61,190 nt of DNA from Alistipes sp. GTDB taxonomy: Bacteria; Bacteroidota; Bacteroidia; Bacteroidales; Rikenellaceae. The notes beneath the pieces were generated by a model that was given only the letters and a program-made list of their open reading frames with translations, was not told the origin of the DNA and did no database searches. Positions 1 through 7,657 of the stretch are shown here, in pieces. Position 1 is the stretch's first letter; each line of letters opens with the position of its first letter. A program made the translations under genes and the position numbers. The DNA is taken from assembly GCA_017483225.1 (NCBI GenBank), contig JAFULF010000023.1, forward strand, positions 1-61,190, read 5' to 3'.

Positions 1-141
1 AACGAGAGTTACGAAAGTATATTAACTACTATAATAACGACCGTATCAAACTAAAATTAAACGGAAAGAGTCCGGTACAATACCGAACTCTTTCACATCA
101 AATCTAATGTTTAATCCGTCCAATCTTTTGGGGTCAGTACA
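1..141 (+). mobile_element. Right end of an IS3-family insertion sequence (partial)
   Basis: The window opens inside an insertion sequence. A transposase C-terminus (3-107) is followed by a terminal repeat at 118-141, whose outer end on the minus strand reads TGTACTGACCCC; I recall this as typical of IS3-family (IS150-like) ends. The left end lies outside the window, so the target duplication cannot be checked. The element ends at or near 141, where the family A repeat region begins. Confidence 0.75.
3..107 (+). CDS. IS3-family transposase, C-terminal fragment
   Basis: The frame starting at base 3 is open for 34 codons to TAA at 105-107. It contains YYNNDRIKLKLNGKSPVQYR, the hallmark C-terminal stretch of the DDE integrase domain of IS3-family OrfB proteins (Y-x-N-x-x-R-I-x-x-x-L-x-x-x-SPVQYR). 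The gene is cut by the window edge and the catalytic DDE residues are not visible. A hairpin at 65-93 (AAAGAGT paired with ACTCTTT) lies inside this coding region. Whether the copy is active cannot be judged. Confidence 0.8.
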   Translation, partial: RELRKYINYYNNDRIKLKLNGKSPVQYRTLSHQI

Positions 142-185
142 TAGACCTCTTTTTTTGTACCAAGTGTGTTACCTACCCCCCAAAA

Positions 186-462
186 AAAAACATTTGCCCC
201 CGACCTTACCTGACCTTACTCGACCTTTTCGTTGCGCAACAAAAAAAAGGTTGTTAAGGGATATTAAAGGCTATTAAGGGAAGCGCAGGTGGTTTTAGCT
301 CGGGGGGGGGTATCGTTGCGCTTGTCATTTAAGCAACCGCTGGTTGCGACGCCATTCGATGCCATTAAATGTCATTCATTACCATCTCTTTGCGCAACAT
401 TAACATCCATTAATCTCCCTTAACCTCCGTTAATAGCCTTTTACCTTTCGTTGCGCAACAAA
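186..462. repeat. Family A intergenic repeat, copy A1 (10-bp phased modules)
   Basis: Between the IS end and the terminator at 465 the DNA is made of short modules with a 10-base period. GACCTTACCT-type units start near 201, GGTTGTTAAG/GGATATTAAA/GGCTATTAAG units lie near 249-280, GCCATTAAAT-type units near 350-390 and CATTAACATC/CATTAATCTC units near 397-450. TTGCGCAA palindromes separate the modules (near 232, 390 and 450). No ORF in this stretch looks like a protein. The same modules recur near 23117, 30058, 44795 and 51647. Confidence 0.8.
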
Positions 463-503
463 CAGCGAGCCCGTCTAACAACAAAATTGTTAGACGGGCT
501 CGC
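455..503 (-). terminator. Strong hairpin terminator after the small lipoprotein gene
   Basis: 465-481 and 487-503 form a perfect 17-bp stem with a 5-nt loop. On the minus strand it is followed by a T-rich tract (TGTTTGTTG). It begins 14 nt after the stop codon at 517, closing the minus-strand protease/lipoprotein unit. Confidence 0.85.
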
Positions 504-516
504 TTTATACTCTCGC

Positions 517-1047
517 TTACAGGAATCGAGTAAAGTTATAAACCTCCTCGCCACGGGTTGTCATCGACTGCGCTCCGTCGGTAACCTCCGAAGGTATCTC
601 CGAAACACGCTCATAAACGCTCACGTCGCTCGACATATCCACCTTGGTCAGGGTCAGAGTCTTGCCATCCTCGCTCACCTCAACATCGTAGGAGGAGCCC
701 ATCTCCTTGCCGTCGCTATACGTGCCGTTCAGCACATCGTCAACAACGAGGCAATTACCCGCATATCTGGTATAGTAGATATAAGGCATACCCTTCTGAT
801 AAATCTCGAAGGTTGCATTATCGTTAAAGCGAATCCACACGTCGAGGTGCTCCAACAGCTCGCCATCAACACCATTATCGGCAAGCGTAGCAGCCTCGGC
901 ATCAGCAGCGCTGCCTGCCCACTCCACAAGGTGCCAAGAGCCGACAATCTGCTTATGGGTCGTACTGAGTTCTATCGTCTTGTCGCCACAGCCCACCAGA
1001 GCAGCCACGCCGAGCAACATTACTAAAAGGTTTGTTATCTTCTTCAT
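517..1047 (-). CDS. Small lipoprotein, lipocalin-like fold suspected
   Basis: A 176-residue exported lipoprotein. The start is set at MKKITNLLVM because the longer frame runs back into the upstream gene; the remaining gap to that gene's stop is 16 nt. A signal peptide ends in a lipobox (LVGC) and the mature Cys is followed by GDKTIELS. The mature part has IVGSWHLVEW near its N-terminus and alternating strands (IRFNDNATFEIYQKG, GKTLTLTKVD), as in the small lipocalin-like lipoproteins common in Bacteroidetes; that family link is an inference. It is last in the unit with the subtilisin-like protease, followed by a strong terminator. No specific function can be given; a role as inhibitor, chaperone or partner of the protease is only suggested by position. 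Confidence 0.75.
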   Translation of the reverse strand: MKKITNLLVMLLGVAALVGCGDKTIELSTTHKQIVGSWHLVEWAGSAADAEAATLADNGVDGELLEHLDVWIRFNDNATFEIYQKGMPYIYYTRYAGNCLVVDDVLNGTYSDGKEMGSSYDVEVSEDGKTLTLTKVDMSSDVSVYERVSEIPSEVTDGAQSMTTRGEEVYNFTRFL

Positions 1048-1063
1048 AATCATCATATTCTTT

Positions 1064-3199
1064 TTACAACCAACCACCATTTGATGCTACACCACGTGCG
1101 ATGATAGCAAATTTCTTCTCCAACATCATACCGCCCGTAGCGCTATCGCCACCCTCGGTATTACCGCCAGCGATAAAGCGCACGGTAACAATCGCCGAGC
1201 CGGGCTTGGTACATTGTATCGACATACGGCCCGTATTGGAGATTGTAGGGGTCTCCTTGATGCCGAGCTTCGCCATATCCTCCTCCGAGATTTGGATAGC
1301 ATCGTCAGCAAAGGTATATTTCGAGGCTCCGCCGCCAATCTGGTTTGTGATATCCACAGCCTGTTTGCTACCGATACGGACAGGTACACAAGGGGTACCC
1401 TCGACATTCATCAGCACACGGAACGCATCAATATATCCCGTACCCATATTGGTCTGGTAGCCACTCAGAGGCAAATCCACGATGTAGTTGTTGGCATCGA
1501 GCGTAACCTTCTTACCTGCACAGTAGCGGTCGATGCTGTTCACCGAGGTAAGCAGCAGAGTCTTATACTCATCGACGGTAAACTTCTTGCCGAGAGCCAA
1601 AGCGTGCGAGAGGCCGAGAGCTGCGACACCCGAAACGTGAGGGCAGGCCATAGAGGTTCCGTTGTTATAGTTATAGCCGTGCTCATCGGTAATACCTACG
1701 GCGTATCCTGTCGAATAGACCGTAGAGATAAGCAAGTCGTTGGTCAGCTTGCCATCTTTCAAGCCTGCGCTATAACCGATATCGCCAAATGCTTGGAGGT
1801 AGTCACCGCCCGGAGCACTGATATTCACGCCCTTGCCATAGTTTGTATAGTATGCCGGCGTGAAGTCGCACGACATTGCGGCAACGCTGATATAGTCGTG
1901 ATAAGCACCCGGGTAGCAGGAATAGTTCAGAGCCTGATTTCCTGCGGCAAAGACAACCAAGCCGCCATCCAATGCATCACAACCTCCATTTGCAACAAAG
2001 TACTCAACGGCCTCGTGCTCCACGGTGTTGGCCTCACGATAGGCCTTATCGGACAGATACGAAGGTCTGCCATCCTGAGACTCACTACCATAGCTACACT
2101 GCGCTATCGCAGCTCCATTGTCGGCAGCGTACTTGAAGGCACGTGCGATATTGCTCGGAGAAGCACTTGCACTTGCCCACGAGTTATCGCTCTGCTTCTG
2201 GAAGAAGATTTGGCAACCCATAAGGCGCACGCCATCGCCGTTGCCCGTACCTCCGGCAACGCCACAGCCACCGATGCCGTTGTTATTCACAGCTGCCACA
2301 GTACCTGCCACGTGAGTTCCGTGGTCAGTCATATAGTTTCTGGCACTATTGAGCGGTTGGTTGCTATAAAAGTCGTGACCATAGACGTCGTCTATATATC
2401 CGTTACCATCGTCATCTCGTCCCGTAGCGCCACTCTTCTCTGCCGTATTTATCCACATATTGGCAGCCAAATCTGGGTGGTCGTACTTCACGAAGTTGTC
2501 GATAATGGCCACAACGACACGAGGGTCACCCGCAGTGATAGGCCATGCCTCCAAGCAGTTTACGTCAGCACCCTGACGGATGCCGGAGTAGATGCTCTGG
2601 TCACCCGTGTTGATATAGTGCCACTGACGGTGCAGCTGTGGGTCATTGAATGCCGGATATGGCGATGCTACGGGCGCAGCAGCACGTGTCGCAACCTCCG
2701 TAGCAGGGGTTGCAGCGGCTGCGGCAGCAGGCAGTGCCATCTGCGTCTCATCGGCCAGCGACTTATAGCTTGTAGCGTACTCCACGAGGCTCACTTCGCC
2801 AACCTCCGCCATAGCCAGAGCCGCAGCATCGAGGTCGCTCGACTCATCGAAGACCACCTCATACCAGCGGTGCAGACCCGCCGCACGAGTTCTCTCCTCG
2901 TGGCGAATATCTACGGGGAATATACGTTGGAGTGTCACGGCACCGATTCCGTCAAGCACCGTATCGAAAGCCTCGATACCCGAGCGAGTGGACTCCGTGC
3001 GAGAAACACCGGCCTCAACGCTCTCAACAGCCTCCTCTCCGAACTTGACGATAAGCGTACCCGGAATGGTCACAGCGTTATCCAGACGAACAATTTTCGA
3101 CTGCGGAGCACTCTCTACCGACGATACGCCCTGCTCTGTCAGGTCCTGCGTACAGGAGACGAGCAGTGCCATTGCCAGTAAAACAAAAATCTTCTTCAT
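1064..3199 (-). CDS. Subtilisin-family (S8) serine protease lipoprotein
   Basis: 711 residues. The signal peptide ends in LVSC, so Cys16 is probably lipidated. Residues about 40-150 look like an inhibitor-I9-type prodomain (GTLIVKFGEEAVES). An Ala/Thr/Pro-rich linker covers about 155-180. The S8 domain carries Asp234 (AIIDNFVKYDHPDL), His293 (TDHGTHVAGT), oxyanion Asn421 (FAAGNQ) and Ser516 (NGTSMACPHVSG), so the triad is complete. The Asp motif is unusual: D-N-F where most subtilases have D-S/T-G. A C-terminal extension of about 120 residues follows, possibly a beta-sandwich. The gene lies behind the SusC/SusD genes, but a hairpin (3331-3363) and a canonical promoter (3246-3276) separate it from them. 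It probably acts at the cell surface or periplasm, supplying or processing peptides. Confidence 0.93.
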   Translation of the reverse strand: MKKIFVLLAMALLVSCTQDLTEQGVSSVESAPQSKIVRLDNAVTIPGTLIVKFGEEAVESVEAGVSRTESTRSGIEAFDTVLDGIGAVTLQRIFPVDIRHEERTRAAGLHRWYEVVFDESSDLDAAALAMAEVGEVSLVEYATSYKSLADETQMALPAAAAAATPATEVATRAAAPVASPYPAFNDPQLHRQWHYINTGDQSIYSGIRQGADVNCLEAWPITAGDPRVVVAIIDNFVKYDHPDLAANMWINTAEKSGATGRDDDGNGYIDDVYGHDFYSNQPLNSARNYMTDHGTHVAGTVAAVNNNGIGGCGVAGGTGNGDGVRLMGCQIFFQKQSDNSWASASASPSNIARAFKYAADNGAAIAQCSYGSESQDGRPSYLSDKAYREANTVEHEAVEYFVANGGCDALDGGLVVFAAGNQALNYSCYPGAYHDYISVAAMSCDFTPAYYTNYGKGVNISAPGGDYLQAFGDIGYSAGLKDGKLTNDLLISTVYSTGYAVGITDEHGYNYNNGTSMACPHVSGVAALGLSHALALGKKFTVDEYKTLLLTSVNSIDRYCAGKKVTLDANNYIVDLPLSGYQTNMGTGYIDAFRVLMNVEGTPCVPVRIGSKQAVDITNQIGGGASKYTFADDAIQISEEDMAKLGIKETPTISNTGRMSIQCTKPGSAIVTVRFIAGGNTEGGDSATGGMMLEKKFAIIARGVASNGGWL

Positions 3200-3245
3200 A
3201 ACTATCTATCAATTAATTTATTCTAATCGTATAACTTTCAACACG

Positions 3246-3276
3246 CAAAGTTACTACTTTATTGCAATCTTTCAAA
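3246..3276 (-). promoter_or_regulatory. Bacteroidetes-type promoter for the S8 protease gene
   Basis: On the minus strand, TTTG (3273-3276) and TAACTTTG (3246-3253) are separated by 19 nt, matching the -33/-7 consensus. It lies 47-77 nt upstream of the protease start codon. Confidence 0.8.
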
Positions 3277-3330
3277 TTTTTCACAGAGGTTTCACACTCT
3301 ATTATTGTCGTTTGACCGACACTTAAACAA

Positions 3331-3363
3331 GTGAGCCTGCTCGACATCACTCGGCAGGCTCAC
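3331..3363 (-). terminator. Hairpin between lipoprotein and protease genes
   Basis: GTGAGCCTGC (3331-3340) and GCAGGCTCAC (3354-3363) form a perfect 10-bp stem with a 13-nt loop, 22 nt after the stop of the upstream minus-strand gene. The following T tract is weak (TTGTTT), so it may terminate only part of the transcripts. Confidence 0.6.
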
Positions 3364-3384
3364 TCGCTCATATATCACACTCGA

Positions 3385-5991
3385 CTACTCGACTGCAATC
3401 TTCGCACGGCTGTAAGGCTGTGGCTCAACATCTGCCATACCTACCGACTTGCTCTTTGGCACGAATGCTCGGCCAAGTTGGCGAACCGGCTTGGTGGCAG
3501 GCTGGAATGCACGTGTGCCTACCGAGGACATAAATACCTGCGGCATAGAGGCCGAGAGGAGGTCTAACGACAACTCTTGGTCGAATTTGAGCACCTCAAC
3601 ACTCAACGTACCATCCTGAGGGTAGATACCTACACCCGGAACGTAGTAGATGAGGTTAAAGGCTATCTCCTTGGTCGATGCCGAGTAGTTCGACTGCGTA
3701 ATCTGGAAGTTCTCCTCAATCTCTGCCCAAGTCATACCATAGCCGAACATATCGTTGATATAACCTGCACCGTCCATCACGGTAAAACTTAGGTCTGCAT
3801 ACTGCGAGGTTGGGTCAACCTTGCCATAAAGGACCTTGGTGTCGTGGATACCGTTCAACTCAATCTTGTTGGTCGTGCGATTCCAGTAGAACTCCAAGTC
3901 GGCATCGCTACCCTCTGCACGCAGATAGTCATCAATGCGATACAAATCCATAGCCTCCGTCTTATATACCTTCAAGCCCTCATCCGGCACCTCGATACCA
4001 ATCTCGTCATAGTGGAACACGCTGCGATACGATGCTGTACCAACCTCGTACCATACATAGTTCCAGAGCGACTCCTTGGTAGTGACGCCATAGCTTGCAG
4101 GGTATGCTGCGCTGACATCGAAGCCATCCTTCGAGGTGAAGAGGCAGTTGAGGAAACAACCATAGTCGGCATTCACCGTACCGCTCTCGATAGTGACATA
4201 TACAGGCACTCCGAAGATTTCGGTTCCCATCTGCTGCATACCAATTTCATCCGGCAGAACTACTTTGCCATCCTTGTCGGCGCAGAAGTAGATATCATAG
4301 CCGTCGGCATAAGCGTTGCGGATGCGATATACGCCCGCATACTCCTTCTCGAAGGCCTCCTTCTTATCCTCGTTAATGCAGGTACCCTTCTCGAATACGG
4401 CATCACGGGTCTTGATATTGTTAAACTTCGAGTTGAACTTACCGGTAAATACGCTCTCATAAGCGAAGTCCTCCTTGAAGTTGATGCTGCCACCACCTAC
4501 GGTGAAGTCAGGCTCCTCGGAAGAGAGCACCTCACGATACAGACCGTAGTCGAAGTAAATCTTGTACATATCGCCACCGAGGAAGTTCGACACGAGAGTC
4601 AGCTCGCAAGTCTGCGGGTCGAAGGTCGATTTCTCGGTATTCACAACCAGATATACGTACATACCGCCTTCGAGGTGACCCGTAAGCTGATACTGGTAGT
4701 CAGGGTGCATAGTGAATGCTCCATCCTTATACGAGAAGTAGATAGGGATAGGACGGCCCGCATTGTCAGTATTGTAAGGGTTTACCAGACGATAGAGTGT
4801 TCCGTAGCGGTTGTAGAAGTCACGGTGAACATCGTTCGTCGTCACGTTAGGCTCGCCCTTCTCCAACACTACGGTACGGCTCTCCTGACGAGCCTCCGAG
4901 TAGAAGGTCTTATCCTCTGCTACGGGGGTGAAGGTGAAGTCGCCATCGTCGAAGTAAGGCATATCCAACTCATAGACCGCCGACGTAGGCGAAATCTCCA
5001 CTCGAAAGGCGTAGTTAGGATTACCATACAGGTAGCTATTTTCTGTACGGTCACTCAACGCATAGAGAATCACGTCGTAGTCGAAGACGATGCTGCCGTT
5101 GCGGATTGCACCGAAGTACTGCGCATACAATTCGAGAGGGTCGGCACCATTGTCAAGCTCGTAAGCCGCCAGCGAATATACGTAGGTCGAGAGCGTTCCG
5201 CCATTGATAATCAAATCGACGGTGGTAAGCGGGATATAGACCTGATTGATGTTCATCGCATTGATGACAACGTAGCTATCAACACCGGCGTGAGAGATTG
5301 TGTTCTGGCCGATTGTGGTATCGCCGGCAAACGGACCTGCATTATAAGGGTTTACCAGACGGTAGATACCCGCCAAATCCTCATCCGAGCCATTGCCGTT
5401 CTTCGCTGCGAGCAGCGCATCCATATCCTTCACGGTATCCTCACGCACCTGCAACTCAACAGGGTAGGTAACCGACTGACCCGTCAAGGCAGAGTAGATG
5501 ATGTCGTCCGTATAGTTAATCATACCGAGCGTGCGCCAAGTTACACGGGTAACGCTGATGCGGTGCGACACCGGCTTCGAAGCGTCAGAGGTGTAGATAG
5601 GCACGAAGCGAGAGTCGGTAACGCTGATGCCGAGGTCATACGACTCACCAATCACGATATCATCCGAGAGGGTGACGGTAATCTCCGCCTCGTCGCTTCC
5701 GTCGTAGAACACAGCCTCCGAAACGGTAAACTTATTCTGCGTGTTGATGTCGATATTCAGCGGAACGACAACGTCGCCGTCGATATTCTCACGACACAGG
5801 ATAATCGAGAACTCCAAGGCATCCGTAGGGTTAATCTCCATATTGCCGGAAACCTCCTGCTCCGGGAAATAGACATTATAGCAATCCTTCGGCTCCTGCT
5901 CACCGGGAGTCCACTCCTGATTGGTACACGAGCTGAGACTCAGGCCAATCAGCAGCAATGTTGCATATACATATTTCATTATAGTCTTCAT
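3385..5991 (-). CDS. SusD-associated surface lipoprotein with four internal repeats
   Basis: 868 residues. The signal peptide ends in LSLSSC, so Cys22 is the likely lipid anchor. Residues about 35-150 resemble an Ig-like/Calx-like sandwich (VYFPEQEVSGN then LEFSIILCRENIDGDVVVPL). After that a motif recurs: GIYRLVNPYN at about 208-217, TLYRLVNPYN at 398-407, GVYRIRNAY at 553-561 and DLYRIDDYL at 682-690. Each motif is followed by strands rich in Tyr, Phe and Asp, suggesting four related domains. The gene starts 21 nt after SusD, the usual place of a SusE/F-like or surface-glycan-binding-like lipoprotein. I do not recognise a named family. Ligand binding at the cell surface next to the SusC/D transporter is inferred from position and architecture. 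Confidence 0.85.
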   Translation of the reverse strand: MKTIMKYVYATLLLIGLSLSSCTNQEWTPGEQEPKDCYNVYFPEQEVSGNMEINPTDALEFSIILCRENIDGDVVVPLNIDINTQNKFTVSEAVFYDGSDEAEITVTLSDDIVIGESYDLGISVTDSRFVPIYTSDASKPVSHRISVTRVTWRTLGMINYTDDIIYSALTGQSVTYPVELQVREDTVKDMDALLAAKNGNGSDEDLAGIYRLVNPYNAGPFAGDTTIGQNTISHAGVDSYVVINAMNINQVYIPLTTVDLIINGGTLSTYVYSLAAYELDNGADPLELYAQYFGAIRNGSIVFDYDVILYALSDRTENSYLYGNPNYAFRVEISPTSAVYELDMPYFDDGDFTFTPVAEDKTFYSEARQESRTVVLEKGEPNVTTNDVHRDFYNRYGTLYRLVNPYNTDNAGRPIPIYFSYKDGAFTMHPDYQYQLTGHLEGGMYVYLVVNTEKSTFDPQTCELTLVSNFLGGDMYKIYFDYGLYREVLSSEEPDFTVGGGSINFKEDFAYESVFTGKFNSKFNNIKTRDAVFEKGTCINEDKKEAFEKEYAGVYRIRNAYADGYDIYFCADKDGKVVLPDEIGMQQMGTEIFGVPVYVTIESGTVNADYGCFLNCLFTSKDGFDVSAAYPASYGVTTKESLWNYVWYEVGTASYRSVFHYDEIGIEVPDEGLKVYKTEAMDLYRIDDYLRAEGSDADLEFYWNRTTNKIELNGIHDTKVLYGKVDPTSQYADLSFTVMDGAGYINDMFGYGMTWAEIEENFQITQSNYSASTKEIAFNLIYYVPGVGIYPQDGTLSVEVLKFDQELSLDLLSASMPQVFMSSVGTRAFQPATKPVRQLGRAFVPKSKSVGMADVEPQPYSRAKIAVE

Positions 5992-6012
5992 ATTTCTATC
6001 TCCTAATCTTTA

Positions 6013-7638
6013 TTACTCTTTCCAAGTTTCAACCGTGTTGGAAGGGTCCGGGTTGTTGGTCTCGCTCAGAGCCTTGTTCTCATCGGCCTCATAGCCGTTG
6101 ATACAGAGGTTGAACCAAGGAGCCAAGCCGTCGCAGTTAAGACGAGCTCCCTCAAAGTGGTTGGTACCCTTATAACCACGTTTAATGGAGAGAATCTCAG
6201 GGCAACGCTTGTAGTCCCAGAACATAACACCCTCGCCCCAGAACTCGATACGCTTCTGCAAGAACATCTCGTAGAGAAGCTGGTCGCCACTCAGGTTAAC
6301 CGAGTATTGCGGGTTACGAGTCTTGACAATCTCACGCAGAGTGGTGGTCTCGCCACGGCGGCACTCACACTCGGCGATGATGAACTTCATCTCCTCCATA
6401 CGCATCATAGGGAAGTCGGTAGCAGCACCCGTGATATAGTCGTTAGGATTAGCACCACCCGGACGGAACTTCACGTTAGCCAACTCCGGCAGGTACGAAG
6501 GACCCGGGTAGTCGGTCTGCGAGGTTCCCGATGCAGGGATGTACGGAACGGTGATACTTACATCCGAAGTTGGTTTCCACGACTTCTTGCGGAAGTCGGT
6601 GTCGGCAATCTTCGAGTAGAGGTCTGCATCGCAAAGGCGCACAGCACCCGCACCTACGCAGCCACCATAACCGAAGGTGGTCTCCGAACACATCCACGAC
6701 GAGAAGTTGATAATCGGGCTGAGCTTGATAAGGCTACTCTCGCTCGACAGACGGGTGCAGAGCATCCACGACTGCTGCGAGTCGGCATTGTTGAAGCCGG
6801 TGCGGATATCGGTCCACTGCGCCTCGGTAAGCTCCGAGTAGGCACCCTCACGCAGAGCTGCATAAGCAGCATCCTCAGCCTCATCGTAGTTGCCCTCGTA
6901 CATCTTGGCACGTGCCAGAATACCGTAAGCAACAGGCAGCGTAGGGAGAGTCTTGGTTGTGGACTCAAAGCCCGGCAACAACTCGATAGCAACATCGAGC
7001 GACTCGTAAATGTGCTCCAATATCTCTGCCTTCTTCAAACGAGGGTTGAAGCGTGCGCTATCCTCGGTGATATTCTCGTGCAGGTAAGGGATGGTATAGC
7101 CCTCAACGCTCGGCTTGCTGGTGTACTTATTAGGCTTAAACTCATAGAGCTGGGCCATTTCGAGCCATACCAGCGCACGGAAAGCATACGCCGCACCTAC
7201 ATAGCCGCTCTGCGCCTCTGTAAGAGCATCAACATCCGGATACATACGAATAATCTCGTTTGCCAACGACAACGCCTTGGTGTACATCAGCCAAACAATC
7301 TGCGGATGCAACTGTGTTGCACTACCCGACTGGTTCTGCGCCTCCAACTGGTAGTTATCGTAGATAGACTCCGTAACTGCCATATCGTTACCCCATACCT
7401 CACGCAGGAAGCAGAGCGAAGCATAACCATAGGCGGTGTGAGTAGAACTTGCCCAGTTCGAGTTGGCGAGATACTGCGAAATTGCGCCCGTCATAGCCTC
7501 CAACGACTTATCGGAGGATGTAGCCTGGTCACGTGTGATTGCAGCACCGACAGGCTCAAACGTCTCTATACAACTTGTCGTACATACCGACGACAAGAAG
7601 ACGAGCACGAAGGAATATTTCAATATATTTTTCATCAC
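6013..7638 (-). CDS. SusD/RagB-family nutrient-binding lipoprotein
   Basis: 541 residues with a signal peptide and lipobox (TTSC, Cys23). The N-terminal part has the helical TPR-like layout of SusD (AYAFRALVWLEMAQLYEF, then TYPE-like PYLHENITEDSARFNPRLKKAEILEHIYESLD). The C-terminal third has the usual features: a late MRMEEMKFIIAECECRRGE helix, the KRIEFWGEGVMFWDYKRC region, and an end at a surface tail. SusD proteins lid the SusC barrel and bind the substrate before import. The gene sits 19 nt after susC and 21 nt before the next lipoprotein, so all three are probably one transcript. The substrate is not readable from the sequence; the nearby protease makes peptides possible, as for RagB of Porphyromonas. 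Confidence 0.95.
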   Translation of the reverse strand: MMKNILKYSFVLVFLSSVCTTSCIETFEPVGAAITRDQATSSDKSLEAMTGAISQYLANSNWASSTHTAYGYASLCFLREVWGNDMAVTESIYDNYQLEAQNQSGSATQLHPQIVWLMYTKALSLANEIIRMYPDVDALTEAQSGYVGAAYAFRALVWLEMAQLYEFKPNKYTSKPSVEGYTIPYLHENITEDSARFNPRLKKAEILEHIYESLDVAIELLPGFESTTKTLPTLPVAYGILARAKMYEGNYDEAEDAAYAALREGAYSELTEAQWTDIRTGFNNADSQQSWMLCTRLSSESSLIKLSPIINFSSWMCSETTFGYGGCVGAGAVRLCDADLYSKIADTDFRKKSWKPTSDVSITVPYIPASGTSQTDYPGPSYLPELANVKFRPGGANPNDYITGAATDFPMMRMEEMKFIIAECECRRGETTTLREIVKTRNPQYSVNLSGDQLLYEMFLQKRIEFWGEGVMFWDYKRCPEILSIKRGYKGTNHFEGARLNCDGLAPWFNLCINGYEADENKALSETNNPDPSNTVETWKE

Positions 7639-7657
7639 TTTTTCTCCTCTCTTTTAA

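Noticed and set aside
65-93. Hairpin near the left edge as a terminator
   Set aside because: It lies inside the transposase reading frame and has no T tract.
186-462. Family A arrays as CRISPR
   Set aside because: Units are about 10 bp with no constant-length unique spacers and no cas genes are present.
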